From contig JAIECC010000365.1 in NCBI GenBank assembly GCA_029068665.1, positions 1 to 5,652 on the forward strand: a stretch of 5,652 bases of DNA. Direction: 5' to 3'. This DNA is from Lachnospiraceae bacterium (lineage in GTDB: Bacteria; Bacillota; Clostridia; Lachnospirales; Lachnospiraceae). Shown in pieces: positions 5,152 to 5,652 of this stretch (its first letter is position 1; the number at the start of each line of letters is the position of its first letter). The notes below the pieces were generated by a model. That model was not told where the DNA came from, ran no database searches, and saw only the letters and a program-made list of their open reading frames with translations. The position numbers were made by a program, and so were the translations under genes.

Positions 5152-5326
5152 ATCTAAAGCAATGTTGAATTATGAACCTGCACCAATCCTGATATGTGTC
5201 AGCAACTTTTCTTTTTTGTATTCCTCGTTGCTATGTCCACACAAATACGACGTAAACTCCTTCAGCAATCTGTCAAATGTTATTGCGGATTTTAGTATAT
5301 GTTCATGAGCGAAAATGTGTATGTAG
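5152..5326 (-). other. Stretch without a supported gene; open frame of unknown status
   Basis: Downstream of the GNAT stop codon, the minus strand stays open in one frame from 5400 to a TAA at 5172-5170. It encodes a hydrophilic tail including TFDRLLKEFTSYLCGHSNEE and THIRIGAGS. The composition looks protein-like, but the frame overlaps the GNAT gene at its start, has no ATG with a ribosome binding site in the non-overlapping part, and matches no family I recognise. It could be the remnant of a gene. No terminator hairpin for the GNAT gene was found here. Confidence 0.2.
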
Positions 5327-5652
5327 TTAAAACATTTTCTTGAAATTGATTTGTTGCTTATCTCCACTATATCCGCAATGACGATAAAATTCATGTGCAC
5401 CTATTCTCGTTGCTCCGGAAACCAAACGAACACCACCTGCACCACTTTTTTTTGCCCAATCTTCCACTGCAGATAACAATGCCCTGCCTATACCTTTTTT
5501 CTTAAAGTTACTTGAAACGGCAATTCCCATTATATTTTTCATATGTGGGGCATAAATCAAATCATAATCATTAGCGTGAACATATCCAACAACGATGTTA
5601 TCAATCAAGGCAACAAATATTTTATCTTTATCACTTTTTAATAATTGTTTTA
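5327..5652 (-). CDS. GNAT-family N-acetyltransferase, C-terminal part (runs off right edge)
   Basis: The minus-strand frame is open from the window end to TAA at 5329-5327, giving 107 residues of the C-terminal part. GNAT enzymes transfer acetyl from acetyl-CoA to an amine (antibiotic, polyamine, protein N-terminus or lysine). Visible landmarks: strand IFVALIDNIVVGYVHA; motif A MGIAVSSNFKKKGIGRALL, with KKKGIG fitting the Q/R-x-x-G-x-G/A acetyl-CoA pyrophosphate loop; helix SAVEDWAKKSGA; then motif B-like ATRIGAHEFYRHCGY, with the tyrosine often used as general acid; and a C-terminal KQQINFKKMF strand. A TTG at 5608 could be read as a start, but the frame continues upstream with sensible GNAT sequence (KQLLKSDKDKIFVA), so the true start lies beyond the window. 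The substrate is unknown. Confidence 0.9.
   Translation of the reverse strand, partial: KQLLKSDKDKIFVALIDNIVVGYVHANDYDLIYAPHMKNIMGIAVSSNFKKKGIGRALLSAVEDWAKKSGAGGVRLVSGATRIGAHEFYRHCGYSGDKQQINFKKMF

Overview
The window looks like chromosomal DNA of a low-to-moderate GC Firmicute, most likely a gut-type Clostridia/Lachnospiraceae. The evidence is strong AGGAGG-type ribosome binding sites, sigma-A-like promoters, a lipoprotein signal peptide on the binding protein, a clostridial-type ATP-dependent PEP carboxykinase and a cre-like operator. The taxon is inferred from these features and was not searched.

Left end (1-283): the first 15 codons of a LacI-family regulator run off the left edge on the minus strand. 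Its divergent intergenic region holds two near-identical LacI/CcpA-type operators in inverted orientation, centred 77 bp apart. Several candidate promoters face both ways around them.

Centre-left (284-2771): a compact plus-strand operon encodes a complete SsuABC/TauABC/NitT-type ABC importer: substrate-binding lipoprotein, ATPase and permease. ATPase and permease overlap by 4 bp. The family imports small sulfonates, taurine, nitrate, thiamine precursors and similar molecules. The substrate cannot be read from the sequence.

Centre-right (2772-4704): pckA follows with its own near-consensus promoter (TTGACA-17-TATACT), a leader of about 124 nt containing a hairpin, a strong RBS and a 12-bp-stem terminator. 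It is probably a separate transcription unit for the PEP/oxaloacetate node. Read-through from the ABC operon is possible because no terminator lies between them.

Right end (4705-5652): the most unusual part. A 234-bp non-coding element (4728-4961) is bounded by a perfect 27-bp inverted repeat, which extends to 33 bp with one mismatch, and it encloses four further hairpin arms. It is either a large structured RNA, a MITE-like mobile element, or both. It is flanked by CTACCA/CTGCCA. Removing the element with one copy of this flank rejoins a small minus-strand membrane-type reading frame that would end at a stop beside the pckA terminator. Further right lie a poorly coding stretch and the C-terminal 107 codons of a GNAT acetyltransferase on the minus strand, which runs off the right edge.
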